Positions 51,074 to 59,889 of a stretch of 64,000 nt of DNA are shown piece by piece. Source of the DNA: PNNG01 sp046291695 (GTDB taxonomy: Bacteria > Bacteroidota > Bacteroidia > UBA7662); contig JBKBSO010000001.1 of the NCBI GenBank assembly GCA_046291695.1, forward strand, positions 62,001 through 126,000, written 5' to 3'. Every line of letters begins with the position of its first letter. Positions within the stretch are counted from its first letter, which is position 1. The translations under genes were made by a program, and so were the position numbers. The notes beneath the pieces were generated by a model. The model was given only the letters and a program-made list of their open reading frames with translations. It did no database searches and was not told the DNA's origin.

Positions 51074-53218
51074 ATGAAAAAACAACTACACATACTTTCA
51101 TGGTTGCTTGTAGCATTTTTAATTTTCAATGCAACAGAAAGCCAGGCTTCTCACGTAGCTGGGGGTAATATCGTGTATGAAAACATTGGGCCGAACCAAT
51201 ACCGTATTATTCTTACGCTTTTCCGTGATTGTAATAGCTTTATGCAAAGTCCTTTTGGACAAGGCACAAATCCACCAACAAATACCAATATTTGGTATCG
51301 GAATGGTTGTGGAGCGCCATGCATGTCGCTAAGCTTAACCCCATTGCCTGGTACTGGGGTCGAGGTTCCTACAGCTTGTGTTGACGATCCGAGCACATGT
51401 AACGGCGGTACCCGATATGGTATCCAGCGCTTTCAATGGCAAGGTGTTGTGACTTTGCCCACTTCACCCACTACAGCTTGTAACGAATGGTGGTTTTCGT
51501 GGGGGAGTCAGATAAACTGCACCGCAGGTTTTTGTTGCCGAAATACCAACAATACACTTTCAAACGTACCAGGTGGTGGTGGACCGGGTCAGGTTACTTT
51601 CTTTGTGGATTCCTATTTGAATAACAACATAACTCCCGGCAACAATTCACCTCGCTTTGCCACCTTTGAAGTACCCGCCTATTGTATACAAGAGCCTGTT
51701 ACTGTACGGTTTGACGTGGTTGAACAAGATGGAGACTCTGTAGTATATAGCCTTGTGCCAGCTTTAACTGCTTGGAACACTCCGTCTAACTATCAGGCGG
51801 GAAAGTCAGCAACGCTTCCGGCAGCCGTAGCAGGAAATATAATTAACATTAATCCTAATAATGGTAACCTAACTTTCTTTAGTACTATACCGCAAACCGC
51901 TGTTTTTGTATTAAAGGTAGATGAATACCGAAATGGCGTATTGATTGGCTATGTTAAAATTGATGTGCAGGTTATTTTGGGTATAGGGCGGTATTGTGAT
52001 AACGTTACGCCTACCTACCTGAACGACACAGTGGCCATGGGCTGCGGTACCTGGGACAGCCTCGATTTTAGACTGGAGCTGGCTTCTCGCGTACAATGTA
52101 ACACCATCTCTTCCGATGCTTCTGAACTGCGCCTGTACAATCCTTCAGGTCAGCTGATTCAACTGCAAAGTGCTACGCCGGTCAATTGCGATAACCAAAA
52201 CCGCACCCAGAACATTGATTTGCGTTTAACCCGACCACTCGATGAAAACGGATACTATTATATGGTTTCTCGAAATGGTACCGATGGCAATACCTACGGC
52301 AACCAATGCGATAAATTCATGGAAGCCTTCGATACACTAGTAATACACATTACGGGTTGTCCTGAATACAAAACGCCCATGGAAATTGTGAATGTTTCGG
52401 TAGATACCATTAATCCCAATGCCTTGGTGATGCAATGGAAAGAACCGGATACCTTAAATGTAAACTGGTTTGCATTTTATAACCTGTACCGTGCGGTTCC
52501 CGGTGAAAATATCCTAAGTTTCGACCAGCGCTTTTACGTAGAAAACGATGTAAACGCCCGCATTCACCGTGATGTGTATAGCCCGGTATTGCCTAAAAAC
52601 GCTCCAATTACGTACAATATCAATTTGCGATTGATTAATGGTAAAGAAAATCCCCGTTCCAACTCCGTGAAATCTATCCGCCTGATGAATGACCCGCCTT
52701 CTGATGTTGATGACGAGGATGTTACCATCAACTGGACCCACTACAATGGGTGGACAGCACCGGAGTATTTTGTTCAGCAGTTTGATGGCACGAGGGTTGA
52801 GCAGGGCTGGCAAGTAGTGGCCGGACCTATGATCGATACGGTATATACCCATGAAAAGCCAAAGCCAAGAGGGCAGTACAAACTTCGGGTAATGACTAAA
52901 AATCCCGGAGCACCATTTGAGAGCTTCTCAAACCCAATCGATTTTGAGGTTCCTGGGCGAGAGGTTGAGATTCCGAATGTGATTACCCCCAATGGTGATG
53001 GGCTGAACGATGTTTTTGTGATTCAGAACCTCGAGTACTATCCTGGTTCACGTCTACAAATTTTCAACCGTTGGGGACAGGAATTATACAACAGCATGGA
53101 TTACCGAAACGACTGGTCAGGAGAAGGCTTGGAGTCGGGTAATTATTATTACCAGCTGGTGGTTTTCGATCAGTTAGATCAAACGCAATATACCGGAACG
53201 CTGAAAATTATTCGCTAA
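51074..53218 (+). CDS. T9SS type-B cargo protein, paralogue 2
   Basis: A 714-residue exported protein with signal peptide MKKQLHILSWLLVAFLIFNA and SHVAGGNIVY after it. The first ~310 residues are similar but clearly diverged from paralogue 1 (extra loop residues such as FMQSPFGQGTNPPTN and GFCCRNTNNT), whereas the remaining ~405 residues, including the type-B sorting domain, are identical. The start at 51074 is chosen for the signal peptide; 30 upstream codons are open but lack one. Same inferred role as paralogue 1. Confidence 0.9.
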   Translation: MKKQLHILSWLLVAFLIFNATESQASHVAGGNIVYENIGPNQYRIILTLFRDCNSFMQSPFGQGTNPPTNTNIWYRNGCGAPCMSLSLTPLPGTGVEVPTACVDDPSTCNGGTRYGIQRFQWQGVVTLPTSPTTACNEWWFSWGSQINCTAGFCCRNTNNTLSNVPGGGGPGQVTFFVDSYLNNNITPGNNSPRFATFEVPAYCIQEPVTVRFDVVEQDGDSVVYSLVPALTAWNTPSNYQAGKSATLPAAVAGNIININPNNGNLTFFSTIPQTAVFVLKVDEYRNGVLIGYVKIDVQVILGIGRYCDNVTPTYLNDTVAMGCGTWDSLDFRLELASRVQCNTISSDASELRLYNPSGQLIQLQSATPVNCDNQNRTQNIDLRLTRPLDENGYYYMVSRNGTDGNTYGNQCDKFMEAFDTLVIHITGCPEYKTPMEIVNVSVDTINPNALVMQWKEPDTLNVNWFAFYNLYRAVPGENILSFDQRFYVENDVNARIHRDVYSPVLPKNAPITYNINLRLINGKENPRSNSVKSIRLMNDPPSDVDDEDVTINWTHYNGWTAPEYFVQQFDGTRVEQGWQVVAGPMIDTVYTHEKPKPRGQYKLRVMTKNPGAPFESFSNPIDFEVPGREVEIPNVITPNGDGLNDVFVIQNLEYYPGSRLQIFNRWGQELYNSMDYRNDWSGEGLESGNYYYQLVVFDQLDQTQYTGTLKIIR

Positions 53219-53273
53219 TCTGGTTTTCACCGTAAAAAAGCCGCATTTCGTTCTATACGAAGTGCGGCTTTTT
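52004..53273 (+). repeat. 1.27-kb direct repeat, copy 2
   Basis: Counterpart of 49683-50952. It starts abruptly after GATAAC (GATAAT in copy 1) and ends in the T run of the terminator, where the flanks become unrelated. Confidence 0.92.
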
Positions 53274-53274
53274 T
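53235..53274 (+). terminator. terminator of paralogue 2
   Basis: Same hairpin as at 50914-50952 with one stem change (G opposite T, a tolerated wobble pair) and one extra T. Confidence 0.85.
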
Positions 53275-53289
53275 AGTTTGCTTCCCCGG

Positions 53290-54699
53290 TTAATCGTCTC
53301 TACGAAGTTGATATTTTTCAATCTTATTGTAAAGATGACTACGTTGTATGCCGATTTCTTCGGATGTTTTGGCTACATTCCACTGATGGGCTTGAAGTTT
53401 ATGCGCAATAAAAAGCTTTTCAACATGTTCTTTGAAAGCCTGAAAATCACTCCATGCATCTAAATCTTCAAGGGTCAACAAGGTATTTGTATTGGCTGAT
53501 GCTGTATGATTCAATTCTGAAACGGGATTAGCTGCAAGCCCGAACGGAAATGTATAAGCGCGAACATCTTCTTCTGTGATGGTTGAACCACCCAAAATAA
53601 CCAATCGTTCTATTACGTTTCGTAATTCACGAATATTACCCGTCCAATTGTAATCTTTTAGTAATTCCAGTGCTTTATTATCAAAATGCTTATCAGGCAT
53701 ATTGTAATCGGCACAAATATTATTTAAGAACTGATTGGCTATAGCAGGTATGTCATTTTTTCGTGCGTTGAGTGAAGGTACATGAATAATAATCACACTC
53801 AGGCGGTGATAGAGGTCAAGTCTGAACCTGTTTTGATCGATTTCTTTAACCAAATCTTTGTTGGTGGCGGCTACGATCCGTACATCAATATTAATGTCTT
53901 TATCGCCACCTACCCGCGTAATTTTATTTTCCTGTAGTGCCCGTAACACCTTGGCCTGAGCAGCCAAAGGCATATCTCCAATTTCATCTAAAAATAGGGT
54001 GCCCCCTTGTGCTTGTTCAAATTTGCCGATACGTTGCTTGATAGCCGATGTAAACGCTCCCTTTTCGTGCCCAAATAGCTCACTTTCTATCAATTCAGAA
54101 GGTATAGCTGCACAGTTTACTTCAATCAACGGTCCTTTGGCGCGCTGACTTTTTTCATGCAGCCAACGGGCAACCAATTCTTTACCGGTACCATTTTCTC
54201 CGGTGATTAAGATTCGGGCATCGGTAGGAGCAACCCGATCGATGGTTTCCTTGATTTTAGTTATGCCTGGAGAATCACCAATAATATCCTGTGTTTTGTA
54301 AACTTTTTGTTTAAGAATTTTAGTTTCGGTAACTAAAACCTTTTTGTCCAGGGCGTTGCGAACAGTAATTAAAAGCCGGTTTAAATCCGGCGGTTTCGAA
54401 ATGAAATCGAAAGCACCAAGTTTGGTAGCTTCTATGGCTGTTTCGATACTGCCATGTCCCGAAATCATCAGTACAGGTAATTCAGGATATTGCTTTTGAA
54501 TGTTTGAAAGTACTTCCATGCCATCCATTCGGGGCATTTTGATATCACAGAAAATCAGGTCATAATTGCCGGATTGTACTTTTTCCCAACCCTCTTGTCC
54601 ATCAACAGCCTCTTCAACTTCAAAATCTTCGAATTCAAGGGTTTCACGCAAGCTTGAACGTACACTTCGTTCATCGTCTATAATTAAGATACGAGCCAT
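53290..54699 (-). CDS. sigma-54-dependent response regulator (NtrC family)
   Basis: A 469-residue protein with a receiver domain (1-120; phospho-acceptor in LIFCDIKMP), an AAA+ sigma-54 interaction domain with Walker A GENGTGKELVA, ELFGHEKGAFTSA, Walker B GGTLFLDEIGD and GNIRELRNVIERL, and a C-terminal Fis-type helix-turn-helix (WNVAKTSEEIGIQRSHLYNK). The sigma-54 contact loop reads GAFTSA rather than GAFTGA. No sensor kinase or sigma-54 gene is adjacent. It is separated from rnpB by a terminator. Confidence 0.93.
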   Translation of the reverse strand: MARILIIDDERSVRSSLRETLEFEDFEVEEAVDGQEGWEKVQSGNYDLIFCDIKMPRMDGMEVLSNIQKQYPELPVLMISGHGSIETAIEATKLGAFDFISKPPDLNRLLITVRNALDKKVLVTETKILKQKVYKTQDIIGDSPGITKIKETIDRVAPTDARILITGENGTGKELVARWLHEKSQRAKGPLIEVNCAAIPSELIESELFGHEKGAFTSAIKQRIGKFEQAQGGTLFLDEIGDMPLAAQAKVLRALQENKITRVGGDKDINIDVRIVAATNKDLVKEIDQNRFRLDLYHRLSVIIIHVPSLNARKNDIPAIANQFLNNICADYNMPDKHFDNKALELLKDYNWTGNIRELRNVIERLVILGGSTITEEDVRAYTFPFGLAANPVSELNHTASANTNTLLTLEDLDAWSDFQAFKEHVEKLFIAHKLQAHQWNVAKTSEEIGIQRSHLYNKIEKYQLRRDD

Positions 54700-54759
54700 G
54701 GGTTATTTTTCTGCTAAAATATGTGCTTTAGGTGAATACTACAGCCTAATGATACGTAT

Positions 54760-54784
54760 AAAAAAAGCCCCGAAGGGCTTTTTA
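54760..54784 (-). terminator. terminator of rnpB
   Basis: On the minus strand AAAAAGCCC, TTCG tetraloop, GGGCTTTTT and further T. It begins two to three bases after the 3' end of RNase P RNA. Confidence 0.9.
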
Positions 54785-54786
54785 GC

Positions 54787-55108
54787 TAAGTAATCCTGTA
54801 AGCCGGGTCCTGTAATGGAAAACCATTTCCTGTCATTTATCTACGCGGCCTACCCCCCGGAAACACGCGAGCAGCGCTTATACCCGGTATACATGGCCTT
54901 GCAACCCAGTAGGTTTACCCCCCGTGGATGTCACCATCAACGGTCGTGAGCTCTTACCTCACGTTTTCACCCTTACCCCGCATGGCTGGGCGGTAATTTT
55001 CTGTGGCACTATCTGTCAGGTTACCCCGACCTTTGCTTTCCAAAGACTGGTGCTCTATGTTGCCCGGACTTTCCTCCCTGAAATTCAGAGCGACAGGACG
55101 GATTACTC
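54787..55108 (-). ncRNA. rnpB: RNase P RNA, bacterial type A
   Basis: Catalytic RNA of tRNA 5' processing. On the minus strand the 5' end AGTAATCC pairs with GGATTACT at the 3' end to form P1. Universal elements are present in order: GGAGGAAAGTCCGGGC (P3/P4 side), ACAGAAAATTACCGCC, GGTAAGGGTGAAAACGTG, and near the 3' end ACAGGACCCGGCTTA. Length about 322 nt fits type A RNAs. The 5' end lies five bases after a TACCTTTG box and the 3' end abuts a UUCG-loop terminator, so both ends are well supported. Confidence 0.95.
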
Positions 55109-55112
55109 ATAG

Positions 55113-55120
55113 CAAAGGTA
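55113..55120 (-). promoter_or_regulatory. -7 box (TACCTTTG) of rnpB
   Basis: TAnnTTTG on the minus strand, ending four to five bases before the RNA 5' end, the expected spacing. It supports use of this box as a true promoter element in the genome. Confidence 0.75.
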
Positions 55121-55186
55121 CAAAAAGGGAAGGTGTCTGATGAAAATAAAATTGAGCCCAAACAAGGAGAAAGACTTCCTCAGACT

Positions 55187-55194
55187 TACTTTTG
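55187..55194 (+). promoter_or_regulatory. -7 box (TACTTTTG) of small acidic protein gene
   Basis: TAnnTTTG ending only four bases before the ATG at 55199, implying a leaderless or nearly leaderless mRNA. Confidence 0.45.
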
Positions 55195-55198
55195 TGCT

Positions 55199-55642
55199 AT
55201 GAATTATAAAAGACTGAACTCCGACCTCCTGGATCTGATTGAAATGCGGAATGAGCTCAACGAGCTTGATTTTTCTGACGAGACCTATGATGACTTGGAA
55301 GATGAAATACATGAATTTGAGGATACGTTTAACGAACGTTATGGTAGCGATTTAGAGGTGTTGCTCGAACGTATTCACGAGCGTGTGTGTCCTGACGTGG
55401 AAGTGTTGCTTCCTACGGCATATTTGGCTAAAGAATACCTACCGAGTGCCATTGAAGAAGGTAGTTTTGAAATTGGCCCTGATGCCGGAATATTGGTAGA
55501 AACCATCTTAAAGGATGCCAAAGGACGCTTCATAGACGCGCGAATAACCTACCTGCCAAACCCCTTTAGAATTGTTATGATCAGCCATGATGATTTAAAG
55601 GTTCTTTGGTCTTCAGAACATCCGGAAAGTATCAATATTTAG
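55199..55642 (+). CDS. small acidic protein, unrecognised
   Basis: A 147-residue soluble protein. The N-terminal ~55 residues are strongly acidic and helical (LDLIEMRNELNELDFSDE, DDLEDEIHEFEDTF), possibly a coiled coil. The C-terminal ~85 residues look like a compact alpha/beta domain with VEVLLPTAYLAKEYLP and NPFRIVMISHDDLKVLW. No named family is recognised. The ATG at 55199 is preferred to 55133 because a -7 box lies between them. The next gene begins three bases after its stop, suggesting co-transcription with the aldehyde dehydrogenase. Confidence 0.75.
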   Translation: MNYKRLNSDLLDLIEMRNELNELDFSDETYDDLEDEIHEFEDTFNERYGSDLEVLLERIHERVCPDVEVLLPTAYLAKEYLPSAIEEGSFEIGPDAGILVETILKDAKGRFIDARITYLPNPFRIVMISHDDLKVLWSSEHPESINI

Positions 55643-55644
55643 GC

Positions 55645-57012
55645 ATGTTCGCTTCCATAGACCCATTTACCCGGAAGCTGATAGGAGAAACAGCCAGTCA
55701 CCAGGCATGGGAAGTGGAAGGGATGCTATTGGAAGCACATCAAGCTCAAAAAGATTGGTCTGCCTCAGGTCTTCAAGCACGTTTGCGATGTGTGCAAAGT
55801 TTGTCGCATTTATTGCGTACCCAAAAAAGGGAACTCGCCGTGTTGATGAGTTGCGAAATGGGGAAACTGCTGGCTGAGGGAGAGGCTGAAATTGAAAAGT
55901 GTGCATACCTATGCGAGTACTATGCTGATACGGCTGCAAAATGGCTGGCTGATGAAGACCGGCCCTCCGACGCAAGCTTCAGTAAACTAATTTACCAGCC
56001 CTTAGGCACCATTTTAGGGATTATGCCTTGGAATTATCCATTTTGGCAAGCCTTTAGGTTTATTATTCCTACTTTAATTGCTGGAAACGCGGTTGTACTT
56101 AAGCATGCTAGCAATGTAAGCTTATCCGCTAAAGCGATTGCTGATTTATTCAGGCGGGCGGGCTTGCCGACTGCTGTGTTTAGGGTGTTTTTTCTAACCG
56201 GTTCGGATGCAGCTAAGCTGATTAATCATCCCTTTATACAGGGGGTAAGTTTAACCGGCAGTGAAGCTGTAGGCCGAAGCGTAGGTGCGGCAGCCGGTAA
56301 TGCCCTCAAACCGGCTGTGCTCGAATTAGGCGGGAGCGATCCGTTTTTGGTTTTTGAAGATGCAGATTTAGATTTGGCAGTGGAGCAGGCGTTTGTTTCT
56401 CGCTTTCAAAATGCCGGACAAAGTTGTATTGCTGCCAAACGCATGATCATTCATAAGAGTATTATTGAGCCATTTACAGAAAAGCTGCTATCCAAAGTAG
56501 ATGCGCTACGATGCGGAAATCCGCGGGAAGCAAGCACTACCATTGCACCTTTAGCCCGTGCCGAATTTGTAATTGAATTACAAGATCAAGTCAAGTGCAC
56601 GCTGCAGCAAGGTGCGCGTTTGCTGAGGGGTGGAGGCCCGTGGAAATCGCACGAAGGATTTATGCTGCCAACTGTACTCGATCAGGTTTTACCCAATATG
56701 CTGGCTGCTCAAGAAGAGTTGTTTGGTCCAGTGGCGGTCATTATGAAATTTGGTAAAGTTGACGAAGCCTTTGCCTTGGCTAATGATACCCGTTTTGGCT
56801 TAGGAGCTGCCGTATTTACTTTTAATGAAACTTTAATGCGTCGTGCCACGAACGAAATTGCGGCTGGAGCTGTTTTCATTAATGGTATGGTCAAGTCCCA
56901 TCCGGGCTTAGCATTTGGTGGCATTAAGGCCTCGGGCTTTGGTCGCGAATTGAGCGCTGAAGGCCTAAGGGCATTCACCAATTTTAAGACTTGTTGGAAA
57001 AACCAACCTTGA
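55645..57012 (+). CDS. NAD(P)-dependent aldehyde dehydrogenase (succinate-semialdehyde dehydrogenase-like)
   Basis: A 455-residue ALDH-superfamily enzyme. It has the cofactor segment MPWNYPFWQAFRF, GNAVVLKHASNVSLS, the general-base Glu in VLELGGSDPFLV, the catalytic Cys in NAGQSCIAAKR, and the C-terminal FGGIKASGFGRELS. The pattern fits the GabD/Sad group that oxidises succinate semialdehyde, although the substrate is inferred from family resemblance only. Full length. MbnP-like gene begins 17 bases downstream. Confidence 0.88.
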   Translation: MFASIDPFTRKLIGETASHQAWEVEGMLLEAHQAQKDWSASGLQARLRCVQSLSHLLRTQKRELAVLMSCEMGKLLAEGEAEIEKCAYLCEYYADTAAKWLADEDRPSDASFSKLIYQPLGTILGIMPWNYPFWQAFRFIIPTLIAGNAVVLKHASNVSLSAKAIADLFRRAGLPTAVFRVFFLTGSDAAKLINHPFIQGVSLTGSEAVGRSVGAAAGNALKPAVLELGGSDPFLVFEDADLDLAVEQAFVSRFQNAGQSCIAAKRMIIHKSIIEPFTEKLLSKVDALRCGNPREASTTIAPLARAEFVIELQDQVKCTLQQGARLLRGGGPWKSHEGFMLPTVLDQVLPNMLAAQEELFGPVAVIMKFGKVDEAFALANDTRFGLGAAVFTFNETLMRRATNEIAAGAVFINGMVKSHPGLAFGGIKASGFGRELSAEGLRAFTNFKTCWKNQP

Positions 57013-57028
57013 TGTCTAAATTTAGGTC

Positions 57029-57790
57029 ATGAAAAAGCTATTGCTATCATTTGCAGCTATTTTGTTGCTTTCTTGTTGCAAAGAAAAGCCAGATCCCGAA
57101 CCGCCTATTCAAAGCGAAGTTGTGGGGGTTAAAATGGTTCTCGATCATCAATTCGATAATCAAACACTTAGCCTGAACGACGCTATTTATGCCACTACCA
57201 ATAACACCATTGGGGTGTCTGTATTTTCCTATTACCTGTCGAATTTCGAGTTTAAAAGACCCGACGGTACTTGGCATAAACTCGACCAATATGAGCTTAT
57301 CAATGCGCACGAAAAGATTGTAGATACCATCGTATTTAAAGATTTGCCCAAAGGAAGCTATACCGGCATGCGCTTCACCTTGGGGGTCGATTCGGCCAAT
57401 AATCATGCTGACCCCGCTCTTTGGCCAAACGAACATCCTTTGGGCTTGTTGCGTGCAGCAGCCATGCATTGGAGCTGGAATGCCGGGTATATTTTCCTCA
57501 AATTAGAAGGCAGTTACAGAAAGGACCAAAGCCCTCAACCAGGCTACTATTCCTACCATATCGGCCGTTCGGAATTAATTACCCAATATGAGTTTGAGGA
57601 TGTTGCCTTTAATTACGATGAAAAGAGTGTGTACATTCCAACACGTTTTAGGGTAAAAAACTTTTTTGATACCCCACATGCACACCTCATCGCAGATACC
57701 TCCTTTTTTACACATAGCTCTATAGGCGACCAAGTGGCCGATATTCTGCACGGAAACATGGGGGATTTGTTTGAAATTAACATGCCCTAG
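57029..57790 (+). CDS. MbnP-family lipoprotein
   Basis: A 253-residue exported protein with lipoprotein signal (MKKLLLSFAAILLLSC, lipobox LLSC). The mature domain has VVGVKMVLDHQFDNQTLSLN, YYLSNFEFK, the GMRFTLGVD strand and HWSWNAGYIFLKLEG. These match the MbnP family, periplasmic copper-related proteins whose partner MbnH, a diheme MauG-like enzyme, oxidises a tryptophan to kynurenine in studied methanotrophs. Two diheme MauG-like lipoproteins follow directly, which supports an MbnP-MbnH pair outside methanobactin operons. Tryptophans in the HWSW motif are candidates for modification (inference). Confidence 0.85.
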   Translation: MKKLLLSFAAILLLSCCKEKPDPEPPIQSEVVGVKMVLDHQFDNQTLSLNDAIYATTNNTIGVSVFSYYLSNFEFKRPDGTWHKLDQYELINAHEKIVDTIVFKDLPKGSYTGMRFTLGVDSANNHADPALWPNEHPLGLLRAAAMHWSWNAGYIFLKLEGSYRKDQSPQPGYYSYHIGRSELITQYEFEDVAFNYDEKSVYIPTRFRVKNFFDTPHAHLIADTSFFTHSSIGDQVADILHGNMGDLFEINMP

Positions 57791-57791
57791 T

Positions 57792-58877
57792 ATGAATAAG
57801 TCTTTGTTTTTAGGGGTATTTGTGCTATTGGCTTTAGTAGCTTGCAAGCGCGACGAACCGGATCCTGGAAAAAGCTTTCCCGCGCCTACGCCTTACCAAC
57901 TCCAACAAAAGCCGTTTTTTCCTCCCTATGTAATTCCTGCCGATAATCCACTTACGGTTGAAGGAATTTCCCTCGGACGACACCTATTTTATGAAACGAA
58001 ATTGAGCGGCGACAACACCCAGTCGTGCGCCAGTTGCCATACACAAGACCTCGCATTTACCGACCATGGCCTGCGCTTTAGCACTGGTATTACAGGTGCG
58101 GTAGGTACACGGAATAGCATGGCACTTTTTAACTTGAGCTGGTCGAATCGTTTTTTCTGGGATGGAAGAGTAGCTACTTTGCGTCAGCAGGTTTTGCTCC
58201 CTATAGAAGACCCGATAGAAATGCATGAGAGTTTGCCAAATGCCATCAACAAGCTTAAGCAAACAAATTTGTATCCTGATTTATTTGGCCATGCCTTTGG
58301 CACAGAAGAAATTACAGCCGATAGAATGGCTAAAGCCCTTGAGCAATTTTTACTAAGCCTAGTAAGCACCGAAAGTAAATTCGATTTATGGCGAAGGAAT
58401 CCGGTGCTGAACCCGCTCACAGAATCGGAACAACGTGGTTTTAACTTATTCATGCGTGAGTTTAGCCCACCTGGAAGTGGCCGCCCGGCCGGAGCAGACT
58501 GTTTCCATTGCCATGGTACACATTTGTTTACGGTGAATGGTTTCTTCAATAATGGCCTTGATGAAAATCCAGCTACAGGTTTCGAGATAGTTACTGGTAG
58601 TGCCATGGATAGAGGTAAATTTAAGGCGCCTAGCTTACGGAATATAGCCTTAACAGCACCTTACATGCATGATGGGCGCTTCGAAACCCTCGAAGAAGTA
58701 ATTGATCATTACAATGATGGTTTAAAGGATAGCCCGACCATTGATGTGAATTTAAAGTCACAAGGTGTGGGGCTGGGTTTAAGCCAGCAAGACAAACATG
58801 ATCTAATCTCCTTTTTACATACCCTTACCGATACAGTATTTTTAAACAATCCGGCTTTTAGCAATCCTTTTAATTAA
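57792..58877 (+). CDS. diheme cytochrome c peroxidase/MbnH-like lipoprotein, first copy
   Basis: A 361-residue lipoprotein (lipobox LVAC at 15-18) of the CCP/MauG superfamily. Heme c sites are CASCH at 79-83 and CFHCH at 237-241, each in a cytochrome domain. The conserved C-terminal stretch KAPSLRNIALTAPYMHDGRF is present. Begins one base after the MbnP stop and four bases before the second copy, so a three-gene operon. Could be a true peroxidase, but the context favours MbnH-type oxidation of the MbnP partner. Confidence 0.87.
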   Translation: MNKSLFLGVFVLLALVACKRDEPDPGKSFPAPTPYQLQQKPFFPPYVIPADNPLTVEGISLGRHLFYETKLSGDNTQSCASCHTQDLAFTDHGLRFSTGITGAVGTRNSMALFNLSWSNRFFWDGRVATLRQQVLLPIEDPIEMHESLPNAINKLKQTNLYPDLFGHAFGTEEITADRMAKALEQFLLSLVSTESKFDLWRRNPVLNPLTESEQRGFNLFMREFSPPGSGRPAGADCFHCHGTHLFTVNGFFNNGLDENPATGFEIVTGSAMDRGKFKAPSLRNIALTAPYMHDGRFETLEEVIDHYNDGLKDSPTIDVNLKSQGVGLGLSQQDKHDLISFLHTLTDTVFLNNPAFSNPFN

Positions 58878-58881
58878 TGAA

Positions 58882-59889
58882 ATGAACAGGGTGGTTTTTG
58901 CTTTGGCTTTGCTGTCATTATTGGCCTGTGAGTCGAAGCCAAAAACAGCCTACCACATCACCGCTCATTATACGCACTTTAACCTGCCCGACAGTATTAG
59001 TAAGATGTCGGAGCATGGTAAGGCACAGGCATTACTGGGTAAATCATTGTTTTACGATCCAATATTGTCGCGAGGAAATGATGTAAGTTGTGCGTCTTGC
59101 CATTTGCCGGAAAGAGCTTTTAGTGATACCGTACGTTTTAGCAAAGGGTCGAACAATGGTATTGCCGTACGCAATACGCCGCCCTTATTTAACCTTTTTA
59201 GCCACAAACGTTTTTTTATGGATGGCGGTATTCCTCGTTTGTCGGAGGTGGCTTTGGCCCCCATGGATCATCCGCATGAGTTAAATCAACGTATTGATGA
59301 ACTGAGTTATAGGTTACGCGAAAATGCGTCATATGCTTCATGGTTTAAAGAAGTTTACAATCGTGAACCCGATCCATACTCCATTACGCGTGCCCTCATG
59401 TGGTTTCAGCTGAGCCTGATTTCTGCCAATAGCACTTTTGATAAATACTTACATGATGCTTCAAACTTTCCTCTTCATGCAGATGCTGCTAAGGGATATG
59501 CCTTATTCTTGGATCCAGCCCTTGGTTGCGCAAGCTGCCACCAGGGGATGAATTTTAGTGATGGTGATTTTCATAATGTAGGGTTAGATATGTCGGAACA
59601 TCCAGATACTGGGCGTGCGCGCATAAGCATTAACTGGGAGGATTACGGTAAAATAAAAACACCCAGTTTAAGAAATTTGGGATTTACAGCGCCTTATATG
59701 CACGATGGCCGGTTTAATTCCCTTACCGAAGTACTTGATTATTATAATCGGGGAGGGGATGGTAGCGCCGGCCAGGATCCCCGAATAAGGCCGTTGCATT
59801 TGAATGCGACACAACTACAGCAGCTTGAAGCTTTTCTACATGCCTTGAACGATACAGCCTTCACCCTTCACCCTGATTACCGGCCTTAG
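58882..59889 (+). CDS. diheme cytochrome c peroxidase/MbnH-like lipoprotein, second copy
   Basis: A 335-residue lipoprotein (lipobox LLAC at 13-16). Heme c sites are CASCH at 70-74 and CASCH at 216-220, with KTPSLRNLGFTAPYMHDGRF near the C-terminus. It is paralogous to the upstream gene but clearly diverged. The last 29 bases overlap the 3' end of the convergent RND exporter gene; no terminator separates them. Confidence 0.87.
   Translation: MNRVVFALALLSLLACESKPKTAYHITAHYTHFNLPDSISKMSEHGKAQALLGKSLFYDPILSRGNDVSCASCHLPERAFSDTVRFSKGSNNGIAVRNTPPLFNLFSHKRFFMDGGIPRLSEVALAPMDHPHELNQRIDELSYRLRENASYASWFKEVYNREPDPYSITRALMWFQLSLISANSTFDKYLHDASNFPLHADAAKGYALFLDPALGCASCHQGMNFSDGDFHNVGLDMSEHPDTGRARISINWEDYGKIKTPSLRNLGFTAPYMHDGRFNSLTEVLDYYNRGGDGSAGQDPRIRPLHLNATQLQQLEAFLHALNDTAFTLHPDYRP

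Noticed and set aside
54924..55112. 62-codon open frame on the plus strand
   Set aside because: Lies wholly opposite RNase P RNA, which is supported by all universal motifs and both ends.
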